DNA from: Ralstonia wenshanensis
GTDB taxonomy: Bacteria > Pseudomonadota > Gammaproteobacteria > Burkholderiales > Burkholderiaceae
DNA length: 64,000 nt
NCBI RefSeq assembly: GCF_021173085.1
Contig: NZ_CP076412.1
Location: 930,001 to 994,000 of the forward strand
Direction: 5' to 3'
Shown: piece by piece, positions 9,602 through 18,893 of the stretch
Layout: each line of letters begins with the position of its first letter
Numbering within the stretch: position 1 is the stretch's first letter
Notes under the pieces: generated by a model
Told to the model about the DNA's origin: nothing
The model's input: the letters and a program-made list of their open reading frames with translations, nothing else
Database searches by the model: none
Translations under genes and position numbers: made by a program

Positions 9602-9805
9602 GGCGTTGTTGCATAAATCGAATTTGAAGGCGGAGCTCTCCCTGGTGCCCTTGGGCTCGCCTCGCTCCGGTGTGTCCCTGTGCATCTTCCCGGCAAAAGT
9701 CGAGAATCTACGCAGCCAGCCGCATTGTTTACAGCTCTATCTGTCCGCACCGTTGTGCGTAAACATCAGCTCGCCGCGTGGCGGGCGGATTTATGCAACA
9801 ACGCC
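9602..9805. mobile_element. MITE of IS903 type (IS5 family), 204 bp
   Basis: The ends are perfect 18-bp inverted repeats: GGCGTTGTTGCATAAATC at 9602-9619 and its complement at 9788-9805. A 9-bp direct repeat CTCCAAATT flanks the element at 9593-9601 and 9806-9814, i.e. a target-site duplication. An 18-bp terminal repeat of this text together with a 9-bp duplication is the hallmark of the IS903 group of the IS5 family. There is no transposase; the 168-bp interior has no open frame of note. It is therefore a non-autonomous miniature element moved in trans, and the intact duplication suggests a fairly recent insertion. It sits between the lipoprotein gene and the 3' end of the SulP gene. Confidence 0.85.
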
Positions 9806-9843
9806 CTCCAAATTACTCAAATTGAGTTAAATCCAGGCCCACG

Positions 9844-11415
9844 TTATCGGGCAGCCGTTCGCACAAATGGCAGGCGCGGCATGCGAAGCCCAGGAGCACG
9901 CTGTGGCACGGTCGCATCAAAGTGATGGCGCTCGATCACCATGCCGCGCGCCGGTGCCGCCTCGATGAAGTGCTCGACCATCTCGCGCACGTCGGGGTCG
10001 ATGTAATCCGCGCGGGCACCGTCGACGATGAGCGTGGCGTGATCCGGCACCTGCGCCAGATAGCGCTTGAGCGGCACCTTGCCCATGAAGGACACGTCCT
10101 TGCGGAACGACAGCAGGAAGTGGTCGTGATGGCGCGCCATGACAATCGTGCGGCGCAGGTTGGCGCGAATCGCCAGCGCGATGCTCAGCGCAATGCCGAT
10201 CACGATGCCGATCAGCAAGTCCGTCAGCAGCACGCCGACGATGGTTGCAATGAACGGTGCAAAGCGGTCCCACCCCTGCCGCGCCACCGCCACGAACAGT
10301 GACGGCTTGGCCAGCTTGTAGCCGGTGAAAATCAGGATGGAGGCCAGGCACGCCAGCGGAATCAGATTGACGATGGCGGTGAGCGCAAACACGCTCGCCA
10401 GCAGCAGCGCGCCATGCACGACCGCCGACCAGCGGCTCTGCGCGCCGGCGTGCACGTTGGCCGAACTGCGCACGATGACGGACGTGATGGGCAGCCCGCC
10501 CAGCAGGCCTGCCACCATGTTGCCCACGCCTTGCGCCTTCAGCTCGCGATCCGGCGATGCGGCACGTTTCTTCGGGTCGATCTGCTCAACGGCCTCCAGG
10601 CATAGCAGCGTCTCGAGGCTGGCCACGATGGCCAATGCCATGGCTACGCGCCAGACATCGGGATTGCCCAGTGCACCGAGCGTGGGCGACTCAAGCGCAT
10701 CGAGAAACGCTCCAAACGACGCCAGCGACGGTAGATCGACACGATGCTCGGCCGGTACTGCAATGCCCGGCGCCACCACCTCCAGGAGCAACGTCACGCC
10801 AATGCCGAGTGCCACCACAACCAGCGGTGAAGGCAGTGCGCGGACCAACGTGAAACGGCGCAGCATCGGCGTGTCCCAACCGATGAGCACGGCGGCTGAC
10901 AACAGCGACACCAGCAACGCCGGCAACGAGACCGAGCCCCACGGCGTGGCGATCATGCCCGCGCCCACGACGCCTGCAGCGCCGTCCTCGCCTGCCAGCC
11001 CGAACGCCAGCGGCATCTGCTTGATGATCAGCAGCAGCCCGATCGCCGCGAGCATGCCCTTGATGACCGACGACGGCACATACGCCGCAAAGCGCCCAGC
11101 GCGCAGCATGCCGAACACAAACTGCAGCGCGCCCGCCAGCGCCACAGCCACCAGAAACGCCGAGAAGCCGCCCAGCTTGGCAATGCCATCCACGACGATC
11201 ACGACGAGGCCGGCAGCCGGCCCGCTCACGCTCAGTTGCGAGCCGCTGAGCAGCGCCACGACCATGCCGCCGATCATGCCGGAGAGCAGCCCGGCAAGCG
11301 GGTCAACACCCGATGCATTGGCAATACCCAGGCACAGCGGCAGGGCGACAAAAAACACGATGAGCCCGGCGAGCATGTCGCGCGGGAAGAAAGCCGGTGA
11401 GGTTGGTGTCTGCAT
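9844..11415 (-). CDS. SulP-family anion transporter, probably bicarbonate
   Basis: A 523-residue inner-membrane SLC26/SulP transporter with the usual series of transmembrane segments (residues about 10-400) and a short C-terminal STAS-like cytoplasmic domain. The family motif region around SGMIGGMVVALLSGS near residue 45 is present. SulP proteins carry sulfate, bicarbonate or dicarboxylates. The carbonic anhydrase gene lies 128 bp upstream on the same strand, so a bicarbonate substrate is the best inference. I start it at 11415 (MQTPTSPAFFPRDML); a frame open to 11532 has an Arg/Cys-rich extension untypical of the family. The ribosome-binding site is weak. Confidence 0.85.
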   Translation of the reverse strand: MQTPTSPAFFPRDMLAGLIVFFVALPLCLGIANASGVDPLAGLLSGMIGGMVVALLSGSQLSVSGPAAGLVVIVVDGIAKLGGFSAFLVAVALAGALQFVFGMLRAGRFAAYVPSSVIKGMLAAIGLLLIIKQMPLAFGLAGEDGAAGVVGAGMIATPWGSVSLPALLVSLLSAAVLIGWDTPMLRRFTLVRALPSPLVVVALGIGVTLLLEVVAPGIAVPAEHRVDLPSLASFGAFLDALESPTLGALGNPDVWRVAMALAIVASLETLLCLEAVEQIDPKKRAASPDRELKAQGVGNMVAGLLGGLPITSVIVRSSANVHAGAQSRWSAVVHGALLLASVFALTAIVNLIPLACLASILIFTGYKLAKPSLFVAVARQGWDRFAPFIATIVGVLLTDLLIGIVIGIALSIALAIRANLRRTIVMARHHDHFLLSFRKDVSFMGKVPLKRYLAQVPDHATLIVDGARADYIDPDVREMVEHFIEAAPARGMVIERHHFDATVPQRAPGLRMPRLPFVRTAAR

Positions 11416-11543
11416 GGTTGTTGGAGTTGTAGGAACTGCGCACGCGCAAACGCCTGCCTGCGGGCGGGGGCACCGCCGGCATGCGTGAGGAGAGAGAAAA
11501 CGTCGGGAACGGGCGACAGCCGCGAAAGCCACCGCCGATAGGG

Positions 11544-12188
11544 TTAAGCGATGGCCTCTGCGGGCATCAGGATGTCGCCGCGGGTGGCGTGTTCCGCATC
11601 GGGATCGCCCGACGCCAGCACGCGGATATGCCCATCGGCCAGGCCGAAGATCCAGCCATGTATGCGCGGCGGACGTTCCGCCTCGCGCACGATGGGGCTC
11701 TCGCGCAGGCAGCGCACCTGTTCGAGTACGTTGAGTTCAGCCAGGCGGTTGACGCGCGCGTCCAGATCGGGCATGGCATCGAGTTCTGCACGGTGGTGAC
11801 CTGCCAGCGCGCACAGCGGCGCAATGCGGCGCGCCACGTGTGGCAATCCGTCAGGCGGCGGCAGCAGCGATGCACGGACGCCGCCGCAACCGTCATGCCC
11901 GCACACGATCACGTGCGCGACCTTGAGCACGCGCACCGCATATTCCAGCACGCTCATCGTGTTGTCGTCCGCCGGGCAAACAAGATTGGCGATATTGCGG
12001 TGGACGAATAAATCGCCCGGGTTGGAATGGGTAATGGTTTCAGCCGGCACGCGGCTATCTGCACACCCAATCCATAACACCTGGGGTTGTTGGCCTTGGG
12101 CCAAACGCGAAAAGAATTCGGGGTCGCGCGCGGCTGTTTCGTGCGCCCACGCGACATTCTCGACAAGCATGCGTTTCGGTCGATGCAT
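11544..12188 (-). CDS. can: Beta-class carbonic anhydrase
   Basis: A 214-residue cytoplasmic enzyme interconverting CO2 and bicarbonate. The zinc ligands Cys42, His98 and Cys101 and the catalytic Asp44-Arg46 pair (CADSR) are all visible at the same positions as in E. coli Can. The HRNIAN motif lies at 63-68. Together with the downstream SulP transporter it forms a likely bicarbonate supply operon. The upstream region (12189-12572) is free of genes and should hold its promoter. Confidence 0.93.
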   Translation of the reverse strand: MHRPKRMLVENVAWAHETAARDPEFFSRLAQGQQPQVLWIGCADSRVPAETITHSNPGDLFVHRNIANLVCPADDNTMSVLEYAVRVLKVAHVIVCGHDGCGGVRASLLPPPDGLPHVARRIAPLCALAGHHRAELDAMPDLDARVNRLAELNVLEQVRCLRESPIVREAERPPRIHGWIFGLADGHIRVLASGDPDAEHATRGDILMPAEAIA

Positions 12189-12572
12189 TGGTATGGCTCC
12201 TGCGGAATCTGCGAAACCGCTGCTGCCAGGAAACCCAGCTGGGCTGGTGTTCTCGTCAAACGTTGCAGTGCAGCGGAAACGTTACGAAAACCATCGTATG
12301 AGAAAGGTTCCCGCTGTGCCAGTGAGGGTATCGACGCCTAATTCAATCGAATATGCACCGATAATGCGCATGCCCTGCGCGACTGTGTCGCACCCATTAT
12401 CTGCAATCGGGAAACTGCGTGCAGTTATTGCACTGCCCGAGTTATCTATCCGAAATATTTAATCCCTGGATCGGAAAATATTCCATCACAGGTGAATGAC
12501 CAGCATGCTGGATCGACCGAGCGGGTGCCCGCATTTGGGGCACATCTTCTAAGCCGATCAACAGCTTGCGCG
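12189..12572. other. Intergenic region without a supported gene
   Basis: About 380 bp between the starts of the carbonic anhydrase gene and the end of the transglutaminase gene. It is more AT-rich than its surroundings towards 12440-12490 and contains only very short open frames. I see no RNA gene or mobile element. The promoter of the carbonic anhydrase must lie in its left part. Confidence 0.6.
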
Positions 12573-14609
12573 TTAGCCCAGACGAACTTGCGCAACGGCT
12601 TCGCGCCATTGCGTGAACCGCCGGGCACGCGCTTGCGCATCGCCATCGTCACGCCCATAGCGTAGGGCGACATAGCCGGCGGCGGCATCGCGCAACGCCT
12701 GTGCCGCTTGTGGAAACTGCGTGGCAGCGCGCTCGGCATAGGCCATCGGGCCTTCGGCAACGCCACGCGTGCAACCATGCCGCGCCAGCCTGTCACACAA
12801 GCGCTGCCACTGGGCTTGCACCGGGTCAGGCTTGGGCTTGCGTTGCTGCCACAAAAGCGGCAGCGCCGCGAGCAGGAAGAGGCCCGACACGCCCCACAGC
12901 ACCGCGCGGGGGTCCGCCGCATCGAGCCCCAGCCACGCAAACAGGCGCGCCTGGCGATTGCGGTCGTAGCCGAGCACCCAGCTGTTCCAGCCGCTGATGA
13001 GGCCATCGAGCCCCCAGCGCACGCTGCGCAGCCAGCCCGGTTCTTCCGCACGGCGCGAGCGGAATTCACTCGCCGGCACAGCGGCGGCCAAGCCGCGTTC
13101 AACGCGTTGCGGCGCGACGGCGGCGGTCGGGTCCACACGCACCCAGCCGCGTCCGTCGAGCCACACCTCAGCCCAAGCATGTGCATCGGACTGGCGCACG
13201 ATGATGTCACCGCTCATGGCGTTCACCTCGCCTCCGAGGTAACCGACCACCACACGTGCTGGCACGCCCGCCGCGCGCATCAGAAAGACGAAGCTGCCCG
13301 CGTAGTGCTCGCAGAAACCACGGTGCGTGCGGAAGAGGAAATCGTCAATCTGCTGATCCTGCAGCGGCTCCGGTTCAAGCGTGTAGGCAAACGGTGCGCG
13401 GCCGAATAGCTTGAGGGCTGCCGATACGCGCTCGGCCGGCGGCAGCGGTGCCCACTGCGCTGCCAACGCACGCGCTTGTGGATTGCCCGGGGGCAAAGCC
13501 AGCGCCATCTGCTGCGTGAGCGGGTCGAGGGCACCCGCGTCATCCGTGCGATTGCGCCCGGGCAACCACGACCGCGCGTGATAGCGCACGCGCTGGTCGA
13601 GCAGTTGCGTGCTGAGGAACTCGCCGTCGATGCTGCGGCCGGTGCCGTCGCGCGCCTCGATCGACTGGCCACGATCAAGCGCAAACAGCCAGCGCTGGCG
13701 CGTCGGTTCCAGCGTGATGTTGTAGTCGAACACACCCGGCGCGCCGCTGATTGCGTCCGCAGAATTGGGTACGCTTTCCGGTGCGGGACGTTGCCGCATC
13801 GACGCAGCCGTCCATGTCTGGCCATCGAAACGCCACAGCACCATGCCACGCCAGTAGAGCGTATCGAGCGGTGGCGGCGCGCCGACAAAGTCAACGCGGA
13901 AGGCAAGATCGTCCGACAGGATCAACTGGCCGACAGAGCCGGGCGCCATGCGATCAGACAGGCCACTGACTGCGGTGTCGGCTGTTTGCGGCAGGCGCCA
14001 CAGCGGATGATCGAGCCGCGGAAACAACAGGAACAGCACGGCCGCGCACGGCAAACCCATGAGCACCAGGCGCGCCAACACACGCGCCGGCGACACGCGC
14101 GCACGCGCCTGCGGATGCAGCAGCAACAGCCAGTTGCGCAACAGCAGCGCCACGGTCGCCAGCATGGTCGCCGCAAGCCACGGCGGCTGGTCGAACAGCA
14201 CCTGCGAGAGCAGCAGGAAGCAGCACAACTGCGTGACGAGCACGCCGTTGCGCACGGTGTGCGATTCCATCAGCTTGAGCACGAGAAACGCGCCAAGCAG
14301 CGCCACCGACAAGTCCCGGCCGATGTTTCCGCCGGTGCGCATGGCGAGTGCCAGCGTCACGACCAGCGTGGCCACGCCCGTCAGCCCTAGCACCCACTTG
14401 CCCGGCAATGGCGCGCCCCGCACCCACAGCAGCGCGCGCCAGAGCAGCAGCACGCCGAACACGGCACACGTGACGAGCGGCAGCGCACGCAGCAGCGGCG
14501 CGAGCACGACGGCAAGCTGCGCAATGAGCCAGCCATGCTCGCGGTGCGTCAATGCGCGGGCCGAGCCGAAGGCGGCCGCTTCGGTGCCGATGGTGGCAGT
14601 CGTCGTCAT
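12573..14609 (-). CDS. TgpA-like membrane transglutaminase
   Basis: A 678-residue inner-membrane protein: several N-terminal transmembrane helices (DUF3488, residues about 15-190), a periplasmic transglutaminase-like cysteine protease domain (about 330-510) with the core TRTHRGFCEHYAGSF (catalytic Cys), the HAWAEVW box (His) and VDPTAAV (Asp), one more membrane helix near 570, and a C-terminal DUF4129 tail. Pseudomonas TgpA is the described relative; a physiological substrate is unclear. It overlaps the DUF58 gene by 4 nt, giving the MoxR-DUF58-transglutaminase order that is common in proteobacteria. The ATG at 14609 fixes that overlap. Confidence 0.9.
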   Translation of the reverse strand: MTTTATIGTEAAAFGSARALTHREHGWLIAQLAVVLAPLLRALPLVTCAVFGVLLLWRALLWVRGAPLPGKWVLGLTGVATLVVTLALAMRTGGNIGRDLSVALLGAFLVLKLMESHTVRNGVLVTQLCCFLLLSQVLFDQPPWLAATMLATVALLLRNWLLLLHPQARARVSPARVLARLVLMGLPCAAVLFLLFPRLDHPLWRLPQTADTAVSGLSDRMAPGSVGQLILSDDLAFRVDFVGAPPPLDTLYWRGMVLWRFDGQTWTAASMRQRPAPESVPNSADAISGAPGVFDYNITLEPTRQRWLFALDRGQSIEARDGTGRSIDGEFLSTQLLDQRVRYHARSWLPGRNRTDDAGALDPLTQQMALALPPGNPQARALAAQWAPLPPAERVSAALKLFGRAPFAYTLEPEPLQDQQIDDFLFRTHRGFCEHYAGSFVFLMRAAGVPARVVVGYLGGEVNAMSGDIIVRQSDAHAWAEVWLDGRGWVRVDPTAAVAPQRVERGLAAAVPASEFRSRRAEEPGWLRSVRWGLDGLISGWNSWVLGYDRNRQARLFAWLGLDAADPRAVLWGVSGLFLLAALPLLWQQRKPKPDPVQAQWQRLCDRLARHGCTRGVAEGPMAYAERAATQFPQAAQALRDAAAGYVALRYGRDDGDAQARARRFTQWREAVAQVRLG

Positions 14610-15682
14610 GCGGTTTCGCCTTCCGGCATCGCAGGCTTGCCCCACAACGCCAACGCACGCAGACACGCATCCCGATGCGCGGCACCTCTCGCCGGGCCGA
14701 TGACAACGCCCGGCAGGCTCAGCGTGTATTCGGGCTCATCACCGGCGGGCGCGTGCTCGGCGGCCAGCACCCAGGCGCACAGCCGCGACAGGCGTTGCTC
14801 CACGTTCATCGAGGGCGGCAATGCTTCCCACGCAAGCACGCATTGCGCGTGACGGACTTGCTGGCCGGTGCGGCTCATCCAGGTATCGAGCCGCGCGCTG
14901 TGTTTCCAGGCAATGCTGCGCAGTGCGTCGCCGGGGCGGTATGTGCGCAGTTGGTCTGCGGCTTCTTCGACATGGGTGCGGGCGGCGCGCGTGTCGTCTT
15001 CGTCGCCGGGATCGGGCGCAAAGCTGGCGGGCAGCGGCGGCGCGGAGGGTTCCGGTGCCGGATAGACGAGCACGGTCAGCGGCGCGTCGGCGTAGCTCCA
15101 TGCGCGAAAGAGGCCAAGCGGAAAACGCGTCGACACCGTCAGGCGCGGCAGCTTGAACCAGCCGCGCGGCTGATCGGCGAAAGACAACGCGGCCACCACG
15201 GCGTCCTGCGCGTCGAGCGACGTTTCCACCGCGGCGGCTTGCGCGGCGCTCACGTCCACCCCCACACGCGCCCATGGCGTGACATTGGCCAATGCCACGC
15301 CCACATTCAACGCATGCCCGGCAAACACGGCATCGCCCGCCGCGCCGCGCACTTCCAGATCAACGAGGTTGCGATGGGTCTGCCACATGGCCGACGCCGC
15401 CACGCCAGCCAGCACGAACGTCAGTAGGAAGCCCAGGCTCACGTTGTAGTTGAGCGAGGTGAGCAGCATCACCACCAGCAGCAGCGCAAAGCCGCCGCCG
15501 GCCGCTGTGGGAAGGATGTAGACGTGATTGCGGTCCAGCCGGATGCGGCCTTCGCGCGGCTTGCGCGGTCGCTGCAGAAAGCGTTGCACGCGTGCCCGCA
15601 CAAACCGTATGCCGGGCAGCATCGCCAGGCCCGTACCGAGCAGACGCAACGGCGCGAGCAGCAGGGATCGCAATCGCGCCAT
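14606..15682 (-). CDS. DUF58 domain membrane protein
   Basis: A 358-residue protein with two adjacent membrane helices (about residues 55-100) and a cytoplasmic DUF58 (von Willebrand A-like) domain; the diagnostic stretch RTYRPGDALRSIAWKHSARL lies near residue 260. DUF58 proteins act with MoxR ATPases, apparently in assembly or maturation of envelope components, but no precise role is established. It is the middle gene of the three-gene operon, 12 bp after the MoxR gene and overlapping the next gene by 4 nt. Confidence 0.88.
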   Translation of the reverse strand: MARLRSLLLAPLRLLGTGLAMLPGIRFVRARVQRFLQRPRKPREGRIRLDRNHVYILPTAAGGGFALLLVVMLLTSLNYNVSLGFLLTFVLAGVAASAMWQTHRNLVDLEVRGAAGDAVFAGHALNVGVALANVTPWARVGVDVSAAQAAAVETSLDAQDAVVAALSFADQPRGWFKLPRLTVSTRFPLGLFRAWSYADAPLTVLVYPAPEPSAPPLPASFAPDPGDEDDTRAARTHVEEAADQLRTYRPGDALRSIAWKHSARLDTWMSRTGQQVRHAQCVLAWEALPPSMNVEQRLSRLCAWVLAAEHAPAGDEPEYTLSLPGVVIGPARGAAHRDACLRALALWGKPAMPEGETA

Positions 15683-15694
15683 GGCGCTGCCTAC

Positions 15695-16657
15695 TTAGGG
15701 AATGGCAACCGTATCGAGCAGCCGCTGCGCCAGTGCGGTTGCCGACAGCGTGCCGCCCGTGGGCAACAACCGGTGCGCCGCCACAGCCTTGAATACGGCT
15801 TGCACGTCTTCGGGCAGCACGGCATCGCGATCATCGATGAGCGCCCAAGCACGCGCGGCCGCCAGCAACGCCAGCCCGGCGCGCGGCGACAGGCCCATCT
15901 GCACCTGAGCATCGGTGCGCGTGGCATTCACCAGTGCGAGCACGTAGTCGACCAGCGCCGGTGCCACGTGCACGGCATCGGCAGCCGTCTGCAAGGCGAT
16001 GACCTGTGCGGCGCTCAACACCGGCTCGATGTCTTGCGGCGCACCGCCGCCGAGGTACAGCGCACGTTCGGAACTTTGATCGGGATAACCCAGCGACAGC
16101 CGCATCGTGAAGCGATCCAGTTGGGATTCCGGCAGCGGATGCGTACCGATCTGGTTCAGCGGGTTTTGCGTAGCAATCACGAAGAACGGCTCGGGCAGCG
16201 GATACGTCGCCCCGTCATGCGTGACCTGCCCTTCGGCCATCGCTTCGAGTAGCGCGCTTTGCGCCTTGGGCGTGGCGCGGTTGATTTCATCGGCCAGCAC
16301 CACCTGCGCGAACAGCGGCCCCGGGTGGAATTCGAATGCGCCCTTCTCTTTCACGTAGATCGACACGCCGATCAGGTCGGTGGGCAGCAGATCGCTCGTG
16401 AACTGCACGCGCTGATATTGCAGGCCGAGCGTGCGGGCCAGCGCATGCGCCAGCGTGGTCTTGCCCACACCGGGTAGGTCTTCCAGCAGCAGATGCCCGC
16501 GTGCGAGCAGACACGCCAGCGCCAGACGGATCTGCAGCGGCTTGCCGAGCACGATGCGATCGAGCGCGCGTTGCGCCTGCGACAGCGCAGCCGGCAACGT
16601 GAGCGGCGTGGCGGGTGTCGTACGAACGGGAGACAGCGGGGCTTGGTTGGGCGTCAT
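15695..16657 (-). CDS. MoxR-family AAA+ ATPase
   Basis: A 320-residue cytoplasmic AAA+ ATPase of the MoxR class. Walker A (GVGKTT) lies near residue 56, Walker B (LADEINRA) near 118, and sensor 1 (ATQNP) near 160. Such proteins act as chaperones for metal-cofactor or vWA-domain partners; here the DUF58 protein next in the operon is the likely partner. The ATG at 16657 (MTPNQAPLSP) is chosen over a longer frame to 16705 because the extension is Cys/Arg-rich and unlike the family. Confidence 0.9.
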   Translation of the reverse strand: MTPNQAPLSPVRTTPATPLTLPAALSQAQRALDRIVLGKPLQIRLALACLLARGHLLLEDLPGVGKTTLAHALARTLGLQYQRVQFTSDLLPTDLIGVSIYVKEKGAFEFHPGPLFAQVVLADEINRATPKAQSALLEAMAEGQVTHDGATYPLPEPFFVIATQNPLNQIGTHPLPESQLDRFTMRLSLGYPDQSSERALYLGGGAPQDIEPVLSAAQVIALQTAADAVHVAPALVDYVLALVNATRTDAQVQMGLSPRAGLALLAAARAWALIDDRDAVLPEDVQAVFKAVAAHRLLPTGGTLSATALAQRLLDTVAIP

Positions 16658-16750
16658 CAAGGTGCAGCCGAAGCAACAATGCCAGCGAGTGTAGCGGCAT
16701 CCCACGACACCCGCGCGCCCATGTCTTGTCTGCGTGAGCGCGCTACAACA

Positions 16751-17413
16751 TCAGTCCGGTTTGCGCGCGGGGATAGCCGCATCGAGCAACACGCGTGCCG
16801 TGCGCGGCAGGCTCTTGATCAGGCGCGGCGCATCGGTGCCGAAGGTCTGGCTGGCGGTATAGGCGCCTTCGATGAGGAAAGCCAGGTCATCTGCCAGCGC
16901 ATCGGGATCGGCCGCCCCGGCGGCCTGGGCGCGATCACGCAGGCGAGCGAGCAGCAGCGCCTTGTTGCGCTGGACAAACTGCCGCGCCGGATGCGTCAGG
17001 TCCGGAAACTCCGCCGCCACATTCACGAACGGGCAGCCGCGGTAGCCGGGGCGTGAGGCGCGTTCGGAGACATCGATGAAGAACTGCAGCAGTTGCGCGC
17101 GCGCGTCGGCCGGGTGCTTGGCCATGCTGGCGTTGAAGTAGCCCCAGAAGCTCTCGTCGCTGCGCTCCAGGTAGGCGATGACGAGATCGTCCTTCGACTT
17201 GAACTGACGGTACAGGCTCATCTTGTTGACGCCGGCCTTCTCCACCACGGCTTCGACACCAACGGCCCGCACACCTTCGTAGTAAAACAGTTGACGAGCC
17301 GCTTCAAGCAGGCTGGCGTGCGCGTCTTCGCCGCTGATGCGACGCGGCGTCGGCTTGGGCTGATCAACGGTGGTGGAAAGTGCGCGAGGTCCGCGACGAT
17401 TGAGCGTGGCCAT
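16751..17413 (-). CDS. TetR-family repressor
   Basis: A 220-residue regulator. The helix-turn-helix (LFYYEGVRAVGVEAVVEKAGVNK and onwards) spans residues about 40-75; the C-terminal half is the ligand-binding helical domain with a Cys at the family position in RGCPFVN. It is divergent from an MFS transporter, and the 181-bp spacer contains a promoter and two similar palindromes, so it probably represses the transporter and itself. Confidence 0.87.
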   Translation of the reverse strand: MATLNRRGPRALSTTVDQPKPTPRRISGEDAHASLLEAARQLFYYEGVRAVGVEAVVEKAGVNKMSLYRQFKSKDDLVIAYLERSDESFWGYFNASMAKHPADARAQLLQFFIDVSERASRPGYRGCPFVNVAAEFPDLTHPARQFVQRNKALLLARLRDRAQAAGAADPDALADDLAFLIEGAYTASQTFGTDAPRLIKSLPRTARVLLDAAIPARKPD

Positions 17414-17479
17414 GGTGATGCTCCTGCAAGCGCGGTGGGAGGCAAACCCCCAGCCACGCCGGTGTCATTCGAATGCAGC

Positions 17480-17536
17480 TTGACATGTTACCGATCGGTA
17501 CCTACTATCGCAACCACGTTGTTACCGACCGGTAAC
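17480..17536 (+). promoter_or_regulatory. Promoter with two TetR-type operators for the MFS gene
   Basis: TTGACA (17480-17485) and TACTAT (17503-17508) are spaced by 17 bp, a good sigma-70 promoter. GTTACCGATCGGTACC (17487-17502) fills the spacer and GTTACCGACCGGTAAC (17521-17536) follows the -10 box. The two sites share GTTACCG-A-CGGTA and would let the neighbouring TetR protein block RNA polymerase. Confidence 0.75.
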
Positions 17537-17594
17537 GAATGCGATATTGTCGCCCCAACAAGAATCGAAAAAGCATCGAACAATCGGACGCCCC

Positions 17595-18893
17595 ATGCAG
17601 CGACTTGCCCGCCTCATCGCCCCCCGTTTCCACTACAGCTGGCTTGCGCTCGCGGTGGTATTCCTGATCCTGCTGTGCGCGGCCGGCACACGCGCCACGC
17701 CCAGCGTGATGATGCTGCCGCTCGAACACGAATTTGGCTGGAGCCGCAGCACGATCTCACTGGCCATCTCGATCGGCATTGCGCTGTACGGCCTGACGGG
17801 GCCCTTTGCGGCGGCATCGATGCAGTATTTCGGCATCCGCCCGACGGTGCTGGGTGCGCTGGCGGTGCTGGTGTCGGGCACGGCACTCTCGGCGATGATG
17901 CATGAGCCGTGGCAGATGGTGCTGCTATGGGGCGTGATGGTGGGCGGCGGCACGGGCGTGGCGGCCATCACACTGGGCGCGACGGTGGTCAACCGCTGGT
18001 TCACTTCGCATCGCGGGCTGGCCATGGGCATCCTGACGGCCAGTTCGGCCACGGGCCAGCTCGTGTTCCTGCCGATGATGGCCGCGGTGGTCGAGCATTA
18101 CGGCTGGCGCCCGGTGGTGCTGATCGTGGCCGGCGCGCTGGCGCTGCTGTTGCCGGTCGTGTGGCTGCTGCTGCCGGAATCGCCCAAGAGCGTCGGGCTG
18201 CGCACCTATGGCGAACCCGCCGATGCGCCGGAAGCCGCGCAAGGCCCGCGCGCCAACCCGATCACCCTGGCCATGCAGACGCTCCTACAGGCGGCACGCA
18301 AGCGCGATTTCTGGCTGCTGTTTGCCAGCTTCTTCATTTGCGGTGCGAGCACCAACGGCTACATCGGCACGCACTTTATCGCCATGTGCGCAGACCACGG
18401 TTTCTCTGAGGTGAAAGGGGCGAGCCTGCTCGCCGCAATGGGGATTTTCGACTTGGTGGGCACCACGCTGTCGGGCTGGCTGTCCGACCGCTACAACAGC
18501 CGCGTGCTGCTGTTCTGGTACTACGGCCTGCGCGGGCTGTCGCTGATCTACCTGCCGTATGCGTTCGGCTTCGAGTTCTTCGGCCTGCCGGTGTTCGCCG
18601 TCTTCTACGGCCTGGATTGGATTGCCACCGTGCCGCCCACCGTGCGCCTGACCAACGACGTGTTCGGCAAGGCCGCCGCGCCCATCGTGTTCGGCTGGAT
18701 CGTCGCGGGGCATCAGTTGGGCGCGGCGTTTGCCACGCTGGGCGCGGGCATGATGCGCGCTTCGCTGGGCAACTACACGCTCGCTTCCATGATCTCGGGC
18801 GGGCTGTGCGTGGCGGGTGCCTTCCTGGTGCTGCGCATTCACCGCACGCCCAAGCAGGATGCCGAGCGCGCGGGTCAACCGGCTACCGCGTAA
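17595..18893 (+). CDS. MFS transporter under TetR control
   Basis: A 432-residue major-facilitator protein with 12 predicted membrane helices, resembling oxalate/formate or monocarboxylate carriers in form. The loop after helix 2 (GIRPTVLGALAVL) and the cytoplasmic GWLSDRYNSRVL motif near residue 300 are visible. Substrate is unknown. I use the ATG at 17595; an upstream TTG in frame lies next to the second operator and is less likely. The stop codon directly abuts the stop of the convergent modA. Confidence 0.82.
   Translation: MQRLARLIAPRFHYSWLALAVVFLILLCAAGTRATPSVMMLPLEHEFGWSRSTISLAISIGIALYGLTGPFAAASMQYFGIRPTVLGALAVLVSGTALSAMMHEPWQMVLLWGVMVGGGTGVAAITLGATVVNRWFTSHRGLAMGILTASSATGQLVFLPMMAAVVEHYGWRPVVLIVAGALALLLPVVWLLLPESPKSVGLRTYGEPADAPEAAQGPRANPITLAMQTLLQAARKRDFWLLFASFFICGASTNGYIGTHFIAMCADHGFSEVKGASLLAAMGIFDLVGTTLSGWLSDRYNSRVLLFWYYGLRGLSLIYLPYAFGFEFFGLPVFAVFYGLDWIATVPPTVRLTNDVFGKAAAPIVFGWIVAGHQLGAAFATLGAGMMRASLGNYTLASMISGGLCVAGAFLVLRIHRTPKQDAERAGQPATA

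Noticed and set aside
12497-12553. Short frame ending in CPHLGHIF that looks like a metal-binding tail
   Set aside because: Only 18 codons from the first ATG, no ribosome-binding site, no upstream gene it could belong to.
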